64,000 nt of DNA from Vibrio sp. RE86 (GCF_013114545.1 NZ_VTXI01000022.1:1-64000); one strand, 5' to 3'. Numbered from the stretch's first letter, positions 1 through 8,949 are shown. The notes: generated by a model not told the origin, from the letters alone. Program-made: numbers and translations.

Positions 1-20
1 ACTTTAAGTCTAACCAGTGC

Positions 21-97
21 GGAGCGGTAGTTCAGTTGGTTAGAATACCGGCCTGTCACGCCGGGGGTCGCGGGTTCGAGTCCCGTCCGCTCCGCCA
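21..97 (+). tRNA. tRNA-Asp (GTC)
   Basis: A 77-nt cloverleaf. The acceptor arm GGAGCGG pairs with CCGCTCC, the anticodon loop reads CTGTCAC (GTC), the T arm is present and CCA is encoded. It is very close to enterobacterial tRNA-Asp. Asp followed by Trp is a common tail of gamma-proteobacterial rRNA operons, so the rRNA genes probably lie just left of the window (inference). Confidence 0.97.
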
Positions 98-108
98 CTT
101 ATTTCGAA

Positions 109-133
109 AACCTCGCTTTTGCGAGGTTTTTTC
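109..133 (+). terminator. intrinsic terminator-like hairpin between tRNA-Asp and tRNA-Trp
   Basis: CCTCGC (111-116) pairs with GCGAGG (121-126) and is followed by six T. A second small dyad, GAATCTA (134-140) / TAGATTC (149-155), separates it from tRNA-Trp. It could end transcription after tRNA-Asp, or be an RNA-processing hairpin that is read through. Confidence 0.6.
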
Positions 134-158
134 GAATCTACAATTTGATAGATTCTAC

Positions 159-235
<77 letters not shown>

Positions 236-241
236 TATACT

Positions 242-271
242 AAGCCTCAGCAGAAATGCTGAGGCTTTTTT
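242..271 (+). terminator. intrinsic terminator after tRNA-Trp
   Basis: A 10-bp stem AGCCTCAGCA / TGCTGAGGCT (243-252 and 257-266) with a GAAA tetraloop, followed by a T run. It closes the tRNA transcript. Confidence 0.9.
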
Positions 272-317
272 ACGTCTATTGCTTCTACGAATCAATGTTG
301 GGCTAACTAGACGTCCT

Positions 318-349
318 TAAGGCCTTAGTTTTTTGACTAAGGCCTTTTT
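318..349 (+). terminator. second intrinsic terminator of the tRNA transcript
   Basis: AAGGCCTTAG (319-328) pairs with CTAAGGCCTT (336-345) and is followed by T residues. It lies about 50 bp after the first terminator, giving a tandem arrangement typical of strong stable-RNA operons. Confidence 0.85.
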
Positions 350-488
350 GCTTTCTTTCGTCCCCAAAAGGCCATATAGGATTGCTCTCGAACTGAATGC
401 TAGCCAAGCCTCATTGTTTAGTTCTAATTGAGAAGTGTTCTTATTATTTTGTTACATTTATATCTTCTAAGATTACTTGGCAAAACAA

Positions 489-1871
489 ATGAATATCTCT
501 CGTCGACGCTTTATTCAGTCTTCTTTGGCTATTTCCGCTCTAACGCTCCTCCCTGCATGTACGGTTCGCCGTTCAACTGATTCAGACGGTAAGTATGTCT
601 ATGACCTTACTGCAGAGCTTTCAACGGCTGAATTAGTGCCTGGTTATACATCGAATGTACTTGCGTTCAATGGAGATATACCTGCACCAACAATTCGCTG
701 TCGTCAGGGTGAAGAGGTTGTTATTCGCTTTACCAATAAGCTTTCTGAGCCAACCACTATTCATTGGCACGGCCTCAGGATACCTATCGAAATGGATGGG
801 GTTCCTTTCTTAAGTCAGCCACCAATTATGCCCGGCGAGACTTTTGTTTATCGATTTACTCCTCCTGATGCCGGTACATTCTGGTGTCACCCACATATGA
901 ATAGTGTGAAGCAACTGGGTATGGGACTAGTTGGTCTGATTATCGTAGAGGAGTCTAACCCTGTTGAGTTTGATGAAGAACATGAAGTTATGCTCAAATA
1001 TTGGCACCTTGATAAACAAGGGGAGTGGAAAGACCTAATGATCCCGCGACTCAGCGCAAGAATGGGAACGGCAGGAGAGTGGAGCAGCGTTAATGGTGTT
1101 CATGAGCCAGAGTACAATCTTAAAGCGAATGCCACGACCCGTTTACGTATTGCAAACGTCGATAACACGATCACTTATCCAATTGCATTAGAAGGCGCTG
1201 AAGGTTGGGTAATAGCGATTGATGGCAATCCTGTTAAAACGCCTTATAGGCTTACTCAGCATAAAATTGGCCCTGGTATGAGAGTTGATATCGCCTTCAT
1301 TGCTCCAGAAGCAGGAGAGCGTGTTTACGTGCGTCAAATGAAAGGGCGTTTTCCATTCCCTCTGTGTTCCTTTGCAGTGATCAGTTCCGATCTTCCTGAT
1401 CACCAACCGATCCCTAAACTCCCTATGAATCCCGTTCCTAACTTGGACATATCTAACGCTGAGACGGTTGACTTCGTTTTCGAATGGGAAGGTGCTATTA
1501 GCCCTGTAGGAAAAGATGGTAAATCTATGCCTAAGTTTTGGCTGACCAACAAACGCGCTTGGGAGGGAATGAGTAAAGACAATATTCCAGCACCGTTAGC
1601 AAGTTTAGAGCTTGGTAAAACCTACATCTTCAATCTTAAGAACGTGACCCAATACCATCACCCTATTCATATACATGGACATACGTTCACTGTTCTTGAA
1701 ATTGACGGGAAGAAAGTTCAGGAGCCATTCCATACTGATACCGTTTTGCTCGGGAAAAATGGTAGTGCTAAAGCAGCCTTTGTTGCTGATAATCCTGGGC
1801 GTTGGATGTATCACTGTCATGTTATTGAGCACATGAAGACAGGTCTGATGGGGTATATCGAAGTTAAGTGA
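489..1871 (+). CDS. Tat-exported multicopper oxidase
   Basis: A 460-aa cupredoxin-type multicopper oxidase, probably a periplasmic copper or phenol-type oxidase. All four copper-ligand motifs are visible: HWH near residue 92, WCHPH near 135, HHPIHIHGH near 393, and HCHVIEHMKTGLM near the C-terminus with the type-1 Cys and axial Met. The N-terminus carries a twin-arginine signal (SRRRFIQ) and a hydrophobic core ending in LLPAC, which may also be a lipobox. The ATG at 489 sits at the Tat motif; a TTG at 477 would add four residues and neither has a strong ribosome-binding site. The substrate cannot be told from sequence. The tatABC genes lie 29 kb downstream. Confidence 0.88.
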   Translation: MNISRRRFIQSSLAISALTLLPACTVRRSTDSDGKYVYDLTAELSTAELVPGYTSNVLAFNGDIPAPTIRCRQGEEVVIRFTNKLSEPTTIHWHGLRIPIEMDGVPFLSQPPIMPGETFVYRFTPPDAGTFWCHPHMNSVKQLGMGLVGLIIVEESNPVEFDEEHEVMLKYWHLDKQGEWKDLMIPRLSARMGTAGEWSSVNGVHEPEYNLKANATTRLRIANVDNTITYPIALEGAEGWVIAIDGNPVKTPYRLTQHKIGPGMRVDIAFIAPEAGERVYVRQMKGRFPFPLCSFAVISSDLPDHQPIPKLPMNPVPNLDISNAETVDFVFEWEGAISPVGKDGKSMPKFWLTNKRAWEGMSKDNIPAPLASLELGKTYIFNLKNVTQYHHPIHIHGHTFTVLEIDGKKVQEPFHTDTVLLGKNGSAKAAFVADNPGRWMYHCHVIEHMKTGLMGYIEVK

Positions 1872-1982
1872 CTCCTGTAACTTTTTAATTGTTTTGGTAT
1901 TTATTAGGCTGAATATTGATTAATCTTATCGAAATTGGTTAACAACAAGCTAGAATATTAAGACTTTCAGGAGAGGATCATA

Positions 1983-2366
1983 ATGGGACAACTTTCTATA
2001 TTAGGGTTTATTGCACTCGGTGGTGCATTTGGTGCGTGCTCTCGTTATCTGATTTCTGAGCTTTGTGTGGTGCTTCTTGGGAGAGGATTTCCATACGGTA
2101 CTCTTACGGTCAACGTAGTAGGTTCTTTTATCATGGGCCTACTTATTGCGGCATTTGAGAATGAGATGCTCGCTACTGAACCGTGGCGACAAATTATCGG
2201 ATTGGGCTTCCTCGGTGCACTGACAACCTTTTCAACATTCTCTATGGATAATGTCCTCCTTATGCAGCAAGGTGCATTTTTTAAGATGGGGTTAAATGTG
2301 CTTCTTAACGTCGTTCTTAGTATTTCTGCTGCATGGATTGGCTTTCAATTGCTAATTAAAAGCTAG
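1983..2366 (+). CDS. crcB: fluoride channel CrcB/Fluc
   Basis: A 127-aa four-helix membrane protein of the CrcB/Fluc family, which works as a dual-topology dimer letting fluoride leave the cell. Family hallmarks are GGAFGACSRY near the N-terminus, NVVGSFIMG in helix 2 and GALTTFSTFS in helix 3. A clear Shine-Dalgarno (AGGAGAGG) precedes the ATG. It stands alone between the oxidase and the thiamine operon and is followed by its own hairpin. I saw no fluoride riboswitch upstream. Confidence 0.93.
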   Translation: MGQLSILGFIALGGAFGACSRYLISELCVVLLGRGFPYGTLTVNVVGSFIMGLLIAAFENEMLATEPWRQIIGLGFLGALTTFSTFSMDNVLLMQQGAFFKMGLNVLLNVVLSISAAWIGFQLLIKS

Positions 2367-2398
2367 GGCTGTTCAAAAAACTACCAATATTTATGCAA

Positions 2399-2429
2399 GT
2401 CGGCTTGGTTTAACCAGGCCGATTTTATA
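2399..2429 (+). terminator. intrinsic terminator after crcB
   Basis: CGGCTTGG (2401-2408) pairs with CCAGGCCG (2414-2421, one G-U pair), followed by a T-rich stretch. It separates crcB from the thiamine leader. Confidence 0.7.
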
Positions 2430-2441
2430 TACTCGTTTCAC

Positions 2442-2532
2442 TTGTCGGAGTGCCTTAAGGCTGAGACCGTTTATTCGGGATCCGTTGAACCTGATCAGAT
2501 TAATATCTGCGAAGGGAACAAGAGAAGATACC
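2442..2532 (+). promoter_or_regulatory. TPP riboswitch (THI element)
   Basis: The conserved THI-box core is present: CGGAGTGCC, then GGCTGAGACCG, then GGGATCCGTTGAACCTGATC and the closing GCGAAGGGAACAAG. It binds thiamine pyrophosphate and lowers expression of the downstream thi genes. A small hairpin (ACTGGC / GCCAGT, 2536-2552) follows at once with a weak T stretch and may be the expression platform. The thiC start lies a further 130 nt away, so this is a long leader. Confidence 0.95.
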
Positions 2533-2681
2533 TAGACTGGCTTTCTGCCAGTTTTCTATTCTTAATCGATAAAGACTGCGTCTGTAGTCGCTGTATATCG
2601 ATACCTCTTGTCGCATCTTTCCGCCAAGCATTTTTATCCAAATACTTTTTATCTAAGAATAACAAAGCAAGGAAAAATGCT

Positions 2682-4622
2682 ATGTCGAATCGCAAGCAAG
2701 CGAGACTGGAAGCAAAACAGTTTATTGATACGCTATCAGTACAACCATACCCAAATTCAAGCAAAGTCTATGTAGAGGGCTCACGCTCGGATATTCGCGT
2801 ACCAATGCGAGAAATCTCGCTAGCGGATAGCCTCATCGGTGGCACAAAAGACTCACCAATTTTCGAGCCTAATGAACCTGTACGAGTTTACGATACGTCT
2901 GGTGTTTACACAGACCCAGAACATACGATCGACTTATACAGCGGTCTACCTAAGCTCAGAGAGAACTGGATTGCAGAGAGAGAAGATACAGAGTTACTTG
3001 ATGATGTCAGCTCTGTATATGCTAAAGAGCGTCTAGAAGACGAAACACTTAATGATCTCCGTTACGGAAATCTACCACGCATTCGACGTGCTAAAGATGG
3101 CCAGTGTGTGACTCAATTGCACTATGCTCGTCAGGGCATAATTACTCCAGAGATGGAATACATCGCGTTGCGTGAAAATATGGGACGTGCAAAGTATCGT
3201 GATGAAGTGTTGAATCAACAGCATCCTGGGCAAAGTTTTGGTGCCAACTTACCTAAAGACATTACTGCCGACTTCGTCCGCAAAGAAGTTGCAGAAGGTC
3301 GTGCAATCATCCCGTCAAACATTAACCATCCAGAATCTGAACCAATGATTATCGGCCGAAACTTTCTAGTTAAAGTGAATGCCAATATTGGTAACTCATC
3401 GGTGACTTCGTCAATTGAAGAGGAAGTTGAGAAGCTAGTTTGGGCCACTCGCTGGGGCGGTGACACAGTGATGGACCTTTCTACTGGTCGTAATATTCAC
3501 GAAACTCGAGAGTGGATCTTACGTAATAGTCCGGTTCCAATTGGTACAGTTCCAATGTATCAGGCGTTAGAGAAAGTAAACGGCGTCGCGGAAGATCTTA
3601 ATTGGGAAGTGATGCGAGATACCCTAATCGAGCAAGCAGAGCAGGGCGTGGATTACTTCACTATTCATGCAGGTTTACTCCTTAGGTACGTGCCTATGAC
3701 GGCGAAGCGAGTGACTGGTATCGTATCTCGAGGTGGTTCAATCATTGCGAAGTGGTGTTTAGCACATCACCAAGAAAGTTTCCTATATACCCATTTCAGA
3801 GAGATCTGTGAAATCTGTGCTAAGTATGATGTCGCATTGTCTTTAGGTGATGGCCTTCGTCCTGGCTCCGTTGCTGATGCCAATGATGAAGCCCAATTTG
3901 CAGAGCTTCGTACATTAGGTGAGTTGACTAAGGTCGCTTGGGAATATGATGTGCAGGTGATTATCGAAGGCCCTGGTCACGTGCCAATGCATATGATTAA
4001 GGAGAACATGGAAGAGCAGTTGGAGCATTGCCATGAAGCGCCTTTCTATACGTTAGGCCCACTAACGACGGATGTTGCACCTGGCTATGACCACATTACT
4101 TCTGGTATTGGTGCGGCAATGATTGGTTGGTATGGCTGTGCAATGCTTTGTTATGTGACGCCGAAAGAGCACCTTGGCCTTCCTAATAAAGAAGATGTGA
4201 AGACAGGCATGATTACCTACAAGCTTGCTGCTCACGCGGCTGACTTAGCTAAGGGGCATCCTGGTGCGCAAGTTCGAGATAATGCTCTATCCAAAGCTCG
4301 CTTCGAGTTCCGATGGGAAGACCAATTCAACCTCTCTTTAGACCCAGATACGGCACGAGCATTCCATGATGAAACCCTGCCTCAAGAGTCAGGCAAGGTT
4401 GCTCACTTTTGTTCTATGTGTGGACCTAAGTTCTGTTCAATGAAGATCTCTCAAGAGGTCCGTGAGTACGCCAAAGACACAGAGCAAGTCGCTGCTGACC
4501 AAGCTATCTCGATCAAGATGCTTGATGACCCACTAGAAGGAATGCGTCAAAAGTCGCAAGAGTTTAGAGCAACAGGCTCGGAGTTGTATCACCCTGCGGC
4601 ACATTCAGAGGTCAGTGACTAA
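2682..4622 (+). CDS. thiC: phosphomethylpyrimidine synthase ThiC
   Basis: A 646-aa radical-SAM enzyme that rearranges aminoimidazole ribotide into HMP-phosphate, the pyrimidine half of thiamine. The C-terminal cluster motif C-X2-C-X4-C is visible in FCSMCGPKFCSM. The core motifs GDGLRPGS and EGPGHVPMH are intact. The ATG at 2682 follows AAGGA and matches the normal family length (about 630-650 aa). The frame stays open upstream into the riboswitch, but starts there would place coding sequence inside the aptamer. It is first gene of the thi operon and overlaps thiE by one base (TAATG). Confidence 0.97.
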   Translation: MSNRKQARLEAKQFIDTLSVQPYPNSSKVYVEGSRSDIRVPMREISLADSLIGGTKDSPIFEPNEPVRVYDTSGVYTDPEHTIDLYSGLPKLRENWIAEREDTELLDDVSSVYAKERLEDETLNDLRYGNLPRIRRAKDGQCVTQLHYARQGIITPEMEYIALRENMGRAKYRDEVLNQQHPGQSFGANLPKDITADFVRKEVAEGRAIIPSNINHPESEPMIIGRNFLVKVNANIGNSSVTSSIEEEVEKLVWATRWGGDTVMDLSTGRNIHETREWILRNSPVPIGTVPMYQALEKVNGVAEDLNWEVMRDTLIEQAEQGVDYFTIHAGLLLRYVPMTAKRVTGIVSRGGSIIAKWCLAHHQESFLYTHFREICEICAKYDVALSLGDGLRPGSVADANDEAQFAELRTLGELTKVAWEYDVQVIIEGPGHVPMHMIKENMEEQLEHCHEAPFYTLGPLTTDVAPGYDHITSGIGAAMIGWYGCAMLCYVTPKEHLGLPNKEDVKTGMITYKLAAHAADLAKGHPGAQVRDNALSKARFEFRWEDQFNLSLDPDTARAFHDETLPQESGKVAHFCSMCGPKFCSMKISQEVREYAKDTEQVAADQAISIKMLDDPLEGMRQKSQEFRATGSELYHPAAHSEVSD

Positions 4623-6004
4623 TGATTAAAATCCTTATTCCGTCATCATTGATTGAACTAACAGGCTTGGTTCAACAGTGTTTGTTGTTGGCGAAAGAAC
4701 AGGGTTTTAGCATCGAAGAGATTGAGTTGGATGTAAGTCCAACTCAGTCAATTCAGCTTGTTCGCGACCAACAAATAACATACGTCTCCACCGATCTGAT
4801 TGATAAACATAATGTGGTTTTAGAGCCTACTTTCTCGCTTTACTACCACTCAGATTTATCGGTAGAGGCGTGTGCAGAACAGTCGTCAAACTCAATTTAT
4901 ATTGGAGTCTATGACGAACTGGCCAACAAAGAAGTCGATGAAATACCTCTACTGGATATCTGGCGTCACTCTATCAACAATGAAGTGAGAGCGCTTTCAG
5001 TTCGGGCTAAATCCAATAACCTATTTGCACCACAAGAACACTTTGCATGGGTGGTCACACTCACAGTGCTCGACTTTCCTATAGAAGATGTACTGACTCT
5101 TGCGCGAGGTATGACAGGTCAACAAACGAATGTTTCACGTGAAACATTCGCGAATGACAACGTCCACTCTCAACTATTTACTCGTTGGGCGTGCGAGTTC
5201 AATGATTTCCCAACCCCGGTTTTGGAAGATGAACGACTCGGTATTCAAGTGGGTTGGTCAGCACAAGGAGAGAGCGTTAGCTTTCCAACTCTAACTAAGC
5301 AAAGTCTCGGACTCTACCCGGTGGTTGATGATGTGGCATGGATTGAGCGATTGTTACCGCTGGGTATTACTACTATCCAACTAAGAATCAAGAATCCGTC
5401 ACAGGCTGATTTGGAGCAACAGGTTATTCGCGCGGTAGAACTTGGTCGTCAACATGATGCGCAAGTCTTTATCAATGACTATTGGCAACTTGCTATTAAG
5501 CATGGTGCTTACGGTGTGCACTTAGGCCAAGAAGATATCGAAGAGTCAAACCTTGCGCAGTTAAGTGAGGCAGGGATCAGGCTTGGGTTATCAACACATG
5601 GCTACTATGAGCTATTAAGGATTGTTCAAATCAACCCAAGTTATATCGCTTTGGGTCATATTTTCCCTACCACAACCAAGCAGATGCCATCAAAGCCGCA
5701 AGGTTTAGTCCGATTGGGGCTTTATCAAAAATTGATTGATAGCATCCCTTATGGGGAAGTTACAAGCCGTGAAGGTATTACCAAGAACCTACTAGGTTAC
5801 CCAACTGTCGCTATCGGTGGTATTGACCAGTCAAATGCGAATCAAGTTTGGCAAACAGGAGTGTCCAGTTTAGCTGTGGTAAGAGCAATCACTTTGTCTT
5901 CATCGCCGAAGTCTGTCATTGACTATTTTGAAGGTTTGATGAACGAGAGAACGAGTGGTTTTGCGGATGAATTTGTGCGAACCGTTAGCGAAGAGAGGCC
6001 TTAA
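4622..6004 (+). CDS. thiE: thiamine-phosphate synthase ThiE with a long N-terminal extension
   Basis: A 460-aa protein. The last ~230 residues are a standard ThiE TIM barrel joining HMP-PP and HET-P: GLYPVVDDVAWIERLL, TTIQLRIK, FINDYW, GVHLGQED, LGLSTH, YIALGHIFPT, KQMPS and VAIGGI, close to the 211-aa E. coli enzyme. The first ~215 residues are extra. I do not recognise them with certainty; they could be a degenerate ThiD-like domain, because ThiD-ThiE fusions exist in related bacteria, but no ThiD motif is clear. A perfect parS site is embedded in this extension (5131-5146). Confidence 0.9.
   Translation: MIKILIPSSLIELTGLVQQCLLLAKEQGFSIEEIELDVSPTQSIQLVRDQQITYVSTDLIDKHNVVLEPTFSLYYHSDLSVEACAEQSSNSIYIGVYDELANKEVDEIPLLDIWRHSINNEVRALSVRAKSNNLFAPQEHFAWVVTLTVLDFPIEDVLTLARGMTGQQTNVSRETFANDNVHSQLFTRWACEFNDFPTPVLEDERLGIQVGWSAQGESVSFPTLTKQSLGLYPVVDDVAWIERLLPLGITTIQLRIKNPSQADLEQQVIRAVELGRQHDAQVFINDYWQLAIKHGAYGVHLGQEDIEESNLAQLSEAGIRLGLSTHGYYELLRIVQINPSYIALGHIFPTTTKQMPSKPQGLVRLGLYQKLIDSIPYGEVTSREGITKNLLGYPTVAIGGIDQSNANQVWQTGVSSLAVVRAITLSSSPKSVIDYFEGLMNERTSGFADEFVRTVSEERP
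5131..5146. other. parS centromere site 1 (perfect, inside thiE)
   Basis: TGTTTCACGTGAAACA, an exact match to the conserved chromosomal parS consensus bound by ParB. The flanks extend it to a 24-bp perfect palindrome (5127-5150). It is read in frame as NVSRETFA in the N-terminal extension of ThiE. Confidence 0.93.
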
Positions 6005-6005
6005 C

Positions 6006-6770
6006 GTGCTCACTGATAAACAATTCGTCCGCTATCAACGCCAAGTCGCACTTGTTGAGATTGGTGAAAACGGACAAGAGCGGCTGAGTCAATCTCATGT
6101 GTTGATAATTGGTTGTGGCGGTTTAGGCAGTGCTGCCAGTTTGTATTTGGCAGCTGCTGGCGTAGGCAAGATCGTTGTTGTCGATGATGATGATGTCGAT
6201 AGCAGTAACTTACAAAGACAAGTGATCTATCGAGAGCATGACCTTGAGGTTAGCAAAACTGAAGCAACGGCCAAGCAGCTTTCCGAGTTGAACTCTATGG
6301 TGCAAGTTCGTGCGATAAACAAGCGACTCGATAAAAGCCAACTCGGGCTCGAAGTCATGCTTGCAGACGTCGTATTGGACTGCACGGACAATATGCCTAC
6401 ACGTCAGTTAATCAACCGAGTTTGTCTTGAGCAAAACACTCCTCTGATATCAGCTGCAGCCATCGGTTGGCAAGGGCAGTTCGCGGTTTTCGATTATCAA
6501 TCGGGTCAAGGGGAAGCTTGCTATCGTTGTCTCTATCCGTTTGATGAGCTCAAGCAGAGCAAGAAGTGCAGTGAGAGCGGTGTGGTTGGCCCCGTTGTTG
6601 GCACGCTAGGAAACTATCAAGCACTTGCGGCTATCCAGAAGTTAGCCACAGGCGTATTTCATGTCGAGACGGCAAAGCTTCACCTGTTTGACGGCCTTAA
6701 GATGCAATGGCAAACCATGGCAATTAATAAAGACAAACAATGCCAAGTTTGTAGCCCAGAAGCTGAGTAG
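6006..6770 (+). CDS. thiF: sulfur-carrier adenylyltransferase ThiF
   Basis: A 254-aa E1-like enzyme that adenylates the C-terminus of ThiS so that sulfur can be loaded for thiazole synthesis. The nucleotide-binding loop IIGCGGLGSAAS and the acidic VVVDDDDVD follow the N-terminus. Two zinc-type pairs are present, CYRC near residue 178 and CQVC near the C-terminus. The GTG at 6006 sits just after thiE and is preceded by GAGAGG; an in-frame ATG 51 bp upstream would overlap thiE and add residues not typical of ThiF. Confidence 0.95.
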   Translation: MLTDKQFVRYQRQVALVEIGENGQERLSQSHVLIIGCGGLGSAASLYLAAAGVGKIVVVDDDDVDSSNLQRQVIYREHDLEVSKTEATAKQLSELNSMVQVRAINKRLDKSQLGLEVMLADVVLDCTDNMPTRQLINRVCLEQNTPLISAAAIGWQGQFAVFDYQSGQGEACYRCLYPFDELKQSKKCSESGVVGPVVGTLGNYQALAAIQKLATGVFHVETAKLHLFDGLKMQWQTMAINKDKQCQVCSPEAE

Positions 6771-6801
6771 ATCAGTACCCAACGATAAAGAGTAATAGTC
6801 G

Positions 6802-7002
6802 ATGTATATTACGATAAATGAGCAGCAGCAGCAGGTTGCTGAAAAAACGAGTTTAAAGCAGATTGTCGAACAGTTTGAGTTACCAGATATGGGCTGCGTA
6901 TTTGCAATTAATAACAATGTTGTGCCGCGTAGTGAGTGGGAAAACACAATACTCTCAGAGGGAGATGCCATCTCTCTTTTTCAAGCTATCGCAGGGGGAT
7001 AA
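6802..7002 (+). CDS. thiS: sulfur carrier protein ThiS
   Basis: A 66-aa ubiquitin-fold sulfur carrier. It ends in Gly-Gly (AIAGG), the residue pair that is adenylated by ThiF and converted to a thiocarboxylate. It lies between thiF and thiG, as expected, and thiG starts 5 bp after its stop. Confidence 0.95.
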   Translation: MYITINEQQQQVAEKTSLKQIVEQFELPDMGCVFAINNNVVPRSEWENTILSEGDAISLFQAIAGG

Positions 7003-7007
7003 CCAAG

Positions 7008-7769
7008 ATGCTTACTATTGGTGATAAACAATTTAACTCACGCCTTTTTACAGGTACCGGCAAATTTGCAAACAGCAAACTTATGGCAGAAGCCATACAA
7101 GCGTCGGGCTCTGAGCTTGTAACAATGGCACTAAAGCGTGTTGATATTCATGATCAGCAAGACGATATCCTTAAGCCTTTGGTCGATTGTGGCGTTAACC
7201 TATTGCCTAACACATCAGGTGCGAAAACAGCAAAAGATGCCATATTTGCAGCTCACCTCGCGCGTGAAGCACTTGGTACAAATTGGTTAAAGCTTGAGAT
7301 ACACCCAGATCCTAAGTACCTCATGCCAGATCCGATCGAAACGTTGGCTGCAGCTGAACAACTTGTGCGAGAGGGGTTTATTGTTCTTCCATACTGCCAC
7401 GCCGATCCAGTTCTGTGTAAACGTCTAGAAGAAGTTGGTTGCGCTGCTGTAATGCCACTGGGTGCACCAATTGGTTCTAATAAAGGAATTGTGTCACACG
7501 ACTTTCTCGAGATTATTATCGACCAAGCGAATGTGCCTGTTGTGGTAGATGCGGGGATTGGTGCACCTTCGCATGCGGCTCGCGCAATGGAAATGGGCGC
7601 AGATGCAGTACTTGTAAACACGGCGATTGCGGCATCAAGCAACCCAGTTGCGATGGCTAAAGCGTTTAAGATGGCGGTAGAGTCAGGCCGAATGGCTTAT
7701 GAAGCAGGCCTTGCAGGCAAGGTTTCACACGCGGTTGCTTCCAGTCCGCTTACTTCATTCCTGGATTAA
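7008..7769 (+). CDS. thiG: thiazole synthase ThiG
   Basis: A 253-aa TIM-barrel enzyme that builds the thiazole phosphate from DXP, dehydroglycine (from ThiH) and ThiS-thiocarboxylate. Family motifs include FTGTGKF near the N-terminus, LLPNTSGA, VLPYCHADPVLC, VVDAGIGAPSHAA and VLVNTAIA. The ATG at 7008 gives the normal start LTIGDKQF; a longer frame beginning inside thiS is unlikely. Confidence 0.96.
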   Translation: MLTIGDKQFNSRLFTGTGKFANSKLMAEAIQASGSELVTMALKRVDIHDQQDDILKPLVDCGVNLLPNTSGAKTAKDAIFAAHLAREALGTNWLKLEIHPDPKYLMPDPIETLAAAEQLVREGFIVLPYCHADPVLCKRLEEVGCAAVMPLGAPIGSNKGIVSHDFLEIIIDQANVPVVVDAGIGAPSHAARAMEMGADAVLVNTAIAASSNPVAMAKAFKMAVESGRMAYEAGLAGKVSHAVASSPLTSFLD

Positions 7770-7781
7770 AGTGAGAAACTA

Positions 7782-8894
7782 ATGAGCTTCGTTGAACATT
7801 TTAATCAGCTCAACTGGGATGATATCTCAATGTCGATTTACTCTAAAACGGCACAAGATGTTGAGCGCGCACTGAGCAAAACCAAACGTGACTTGGAAGA
7901 CTTTAAAGCGCTAATATCTCCTGCAGCAGAACCTTACTTAGAGCAGATGGCACAACAGTCTTACACGCTCACGCGTAAGCGATTCGGTAATACGATGGCG
8001 CTGTATATTCCACTCTATCTATCGAACCTTTGTGCGAATGCATGCACGTATTGTGGGTTCTCGATGGAGAACCGTATTAAGCGTCGAACTCTTAATGCTG
8101 AAGAGATCACTGCTGAAGTGACTGCCATTAAACAGATGAAATTTGATAGTGTGCTATTGGTGACTGGGGAGCATGAGACTAAAGTAGGGATGAAGTACTT
8201 CCGTGAGATGGTACCGCTGATTAAAGAGCAGTTTAACTATCTGGCCATGGAAGTTCAGCCACTAGACCAAGGTGAATATGCTGAGCTTAAGAGTTTGGGA
8301 TTGGATGCTGTGATGGTTTATCAAGAGACCTACCATCCATCAACATATGCTGAGCATCATCTTCGTGGTAACAAAATGGACTTTGAGTATCGATTGGATA
8401 CACCAGATCGCTTAGCGAAGGCAGGCATTGATAAAATTGGTATCGGCGCATTGATTGGTCTTGAAGAGTGGCGTACAGATTGCTTTTATGTTGCCGCGCA
8501 TTTGGACTACCTTGAGCGCACATACTGGCAAACGCGTTATTCAATTTCCTTTCCCCGCTTACGTCCTTGCGAAGGGGCTCTTCAGCCTAAATCGGTAATG
8601 TCAGATAAACAGCTCGTTCAGTTAATCTGTGCTTATCGATTGTTGAACCCTGAAGTTGAACTCTCACTCTCAACTCGTGAAGCTCCACAGTTTAGAGACA
8701 ACGTGTTACCACTAGGTATTACTAGTATGTCAGCGGCATCGAAAACACAGCCAGGTGGTTACGCAATGGATGATGTAGAGCTCGAGCAGTTTGAGATCAG
8801 TGATGAACGTAGTGCGAGTTCAGTGGAAGGTATGATTCGAGCGAAAGGTTTTGACCCAGTGTGGAGAGACTGGCACTCAGCTTACTCTGGTTAG
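7782..8894 (+). CDS. thiH: 2-iminoacetate synthase (tyrosine lyase) ThiH
   Basis: A 370-aa radical-SAM enzyme that cleaves tyrosine to dehydroglycine and p-cresol. The cluster motif is CANACTYCGF (C-X3-C-X2-C) near residue 85. It is the last gene of the thi operon, with a parS site and a strong terminator immediately downstream. Having ThiH rather than the glycine oxidase ThiO is usual in gamma-proteobacteria. Confidence 0.96.
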   Translation: MSFVEHFNQLNWDDISMSIYSKTAQDVERALSKTKRDLEDFKALISPAAEPYLEQMAQQSYTLTRKRFGNTMALYIPLYLSNLCANACTYCGFSMENRIKRRTLNAEEITAEVTAIKQMKFDSVLLVTGEHETKVGMKYFREMVPLIKEQFNYLAMEVQPLDQGEYAELKSLGLDAVMVYQETYHPSTYAEHHLRGNKMDFEYRLDTPDRLAKAGIDKIGIGALIGLEEWRTDCFYVAAHLDYLERTYWQTRYSISFPRLRPCEGALQPKSVMSDKQLVQLICAYRLLNPEVELSLSTREAPQFRDNVLPLGITSMSAASKTQPGGYAMDDVELEQFEISDERSASSVEGMIRAKGFDPVWRDWHSAYSG

Positions 8895-8923
8895 TTAGCG
8901 AGTAACGCAAATGGACATTCCTA

Positions 8924-8939
8924 TGTTTCACGTGAAACA
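8924..8939. other. parS centromere site 2 (perfect, intergenic)
   Basis: TGTTTCACGTGAAACA, an exact consensus match between thiH and its terminator. The flanking bases extend it to a 22-bp perfect palindrome (8921-8942). Confidence 0.93.
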
Positions 8940-8949
8940 TAGAGAAGAA

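Noticed and set aside
1872..1982. Fluoride riboswitch upstream of crcB
   Set aside because: I looked for the conserved GGCGATGGTGTTCGCC-type core and did not see it.
2442..2681. Upstream extension of the thiC reading frame to a start at 2442
   Set aside because: It would place coding sequence through the TPP aptamer; the ATG at 2682 has a ribosome-binding site and gives the normal ThiC length.
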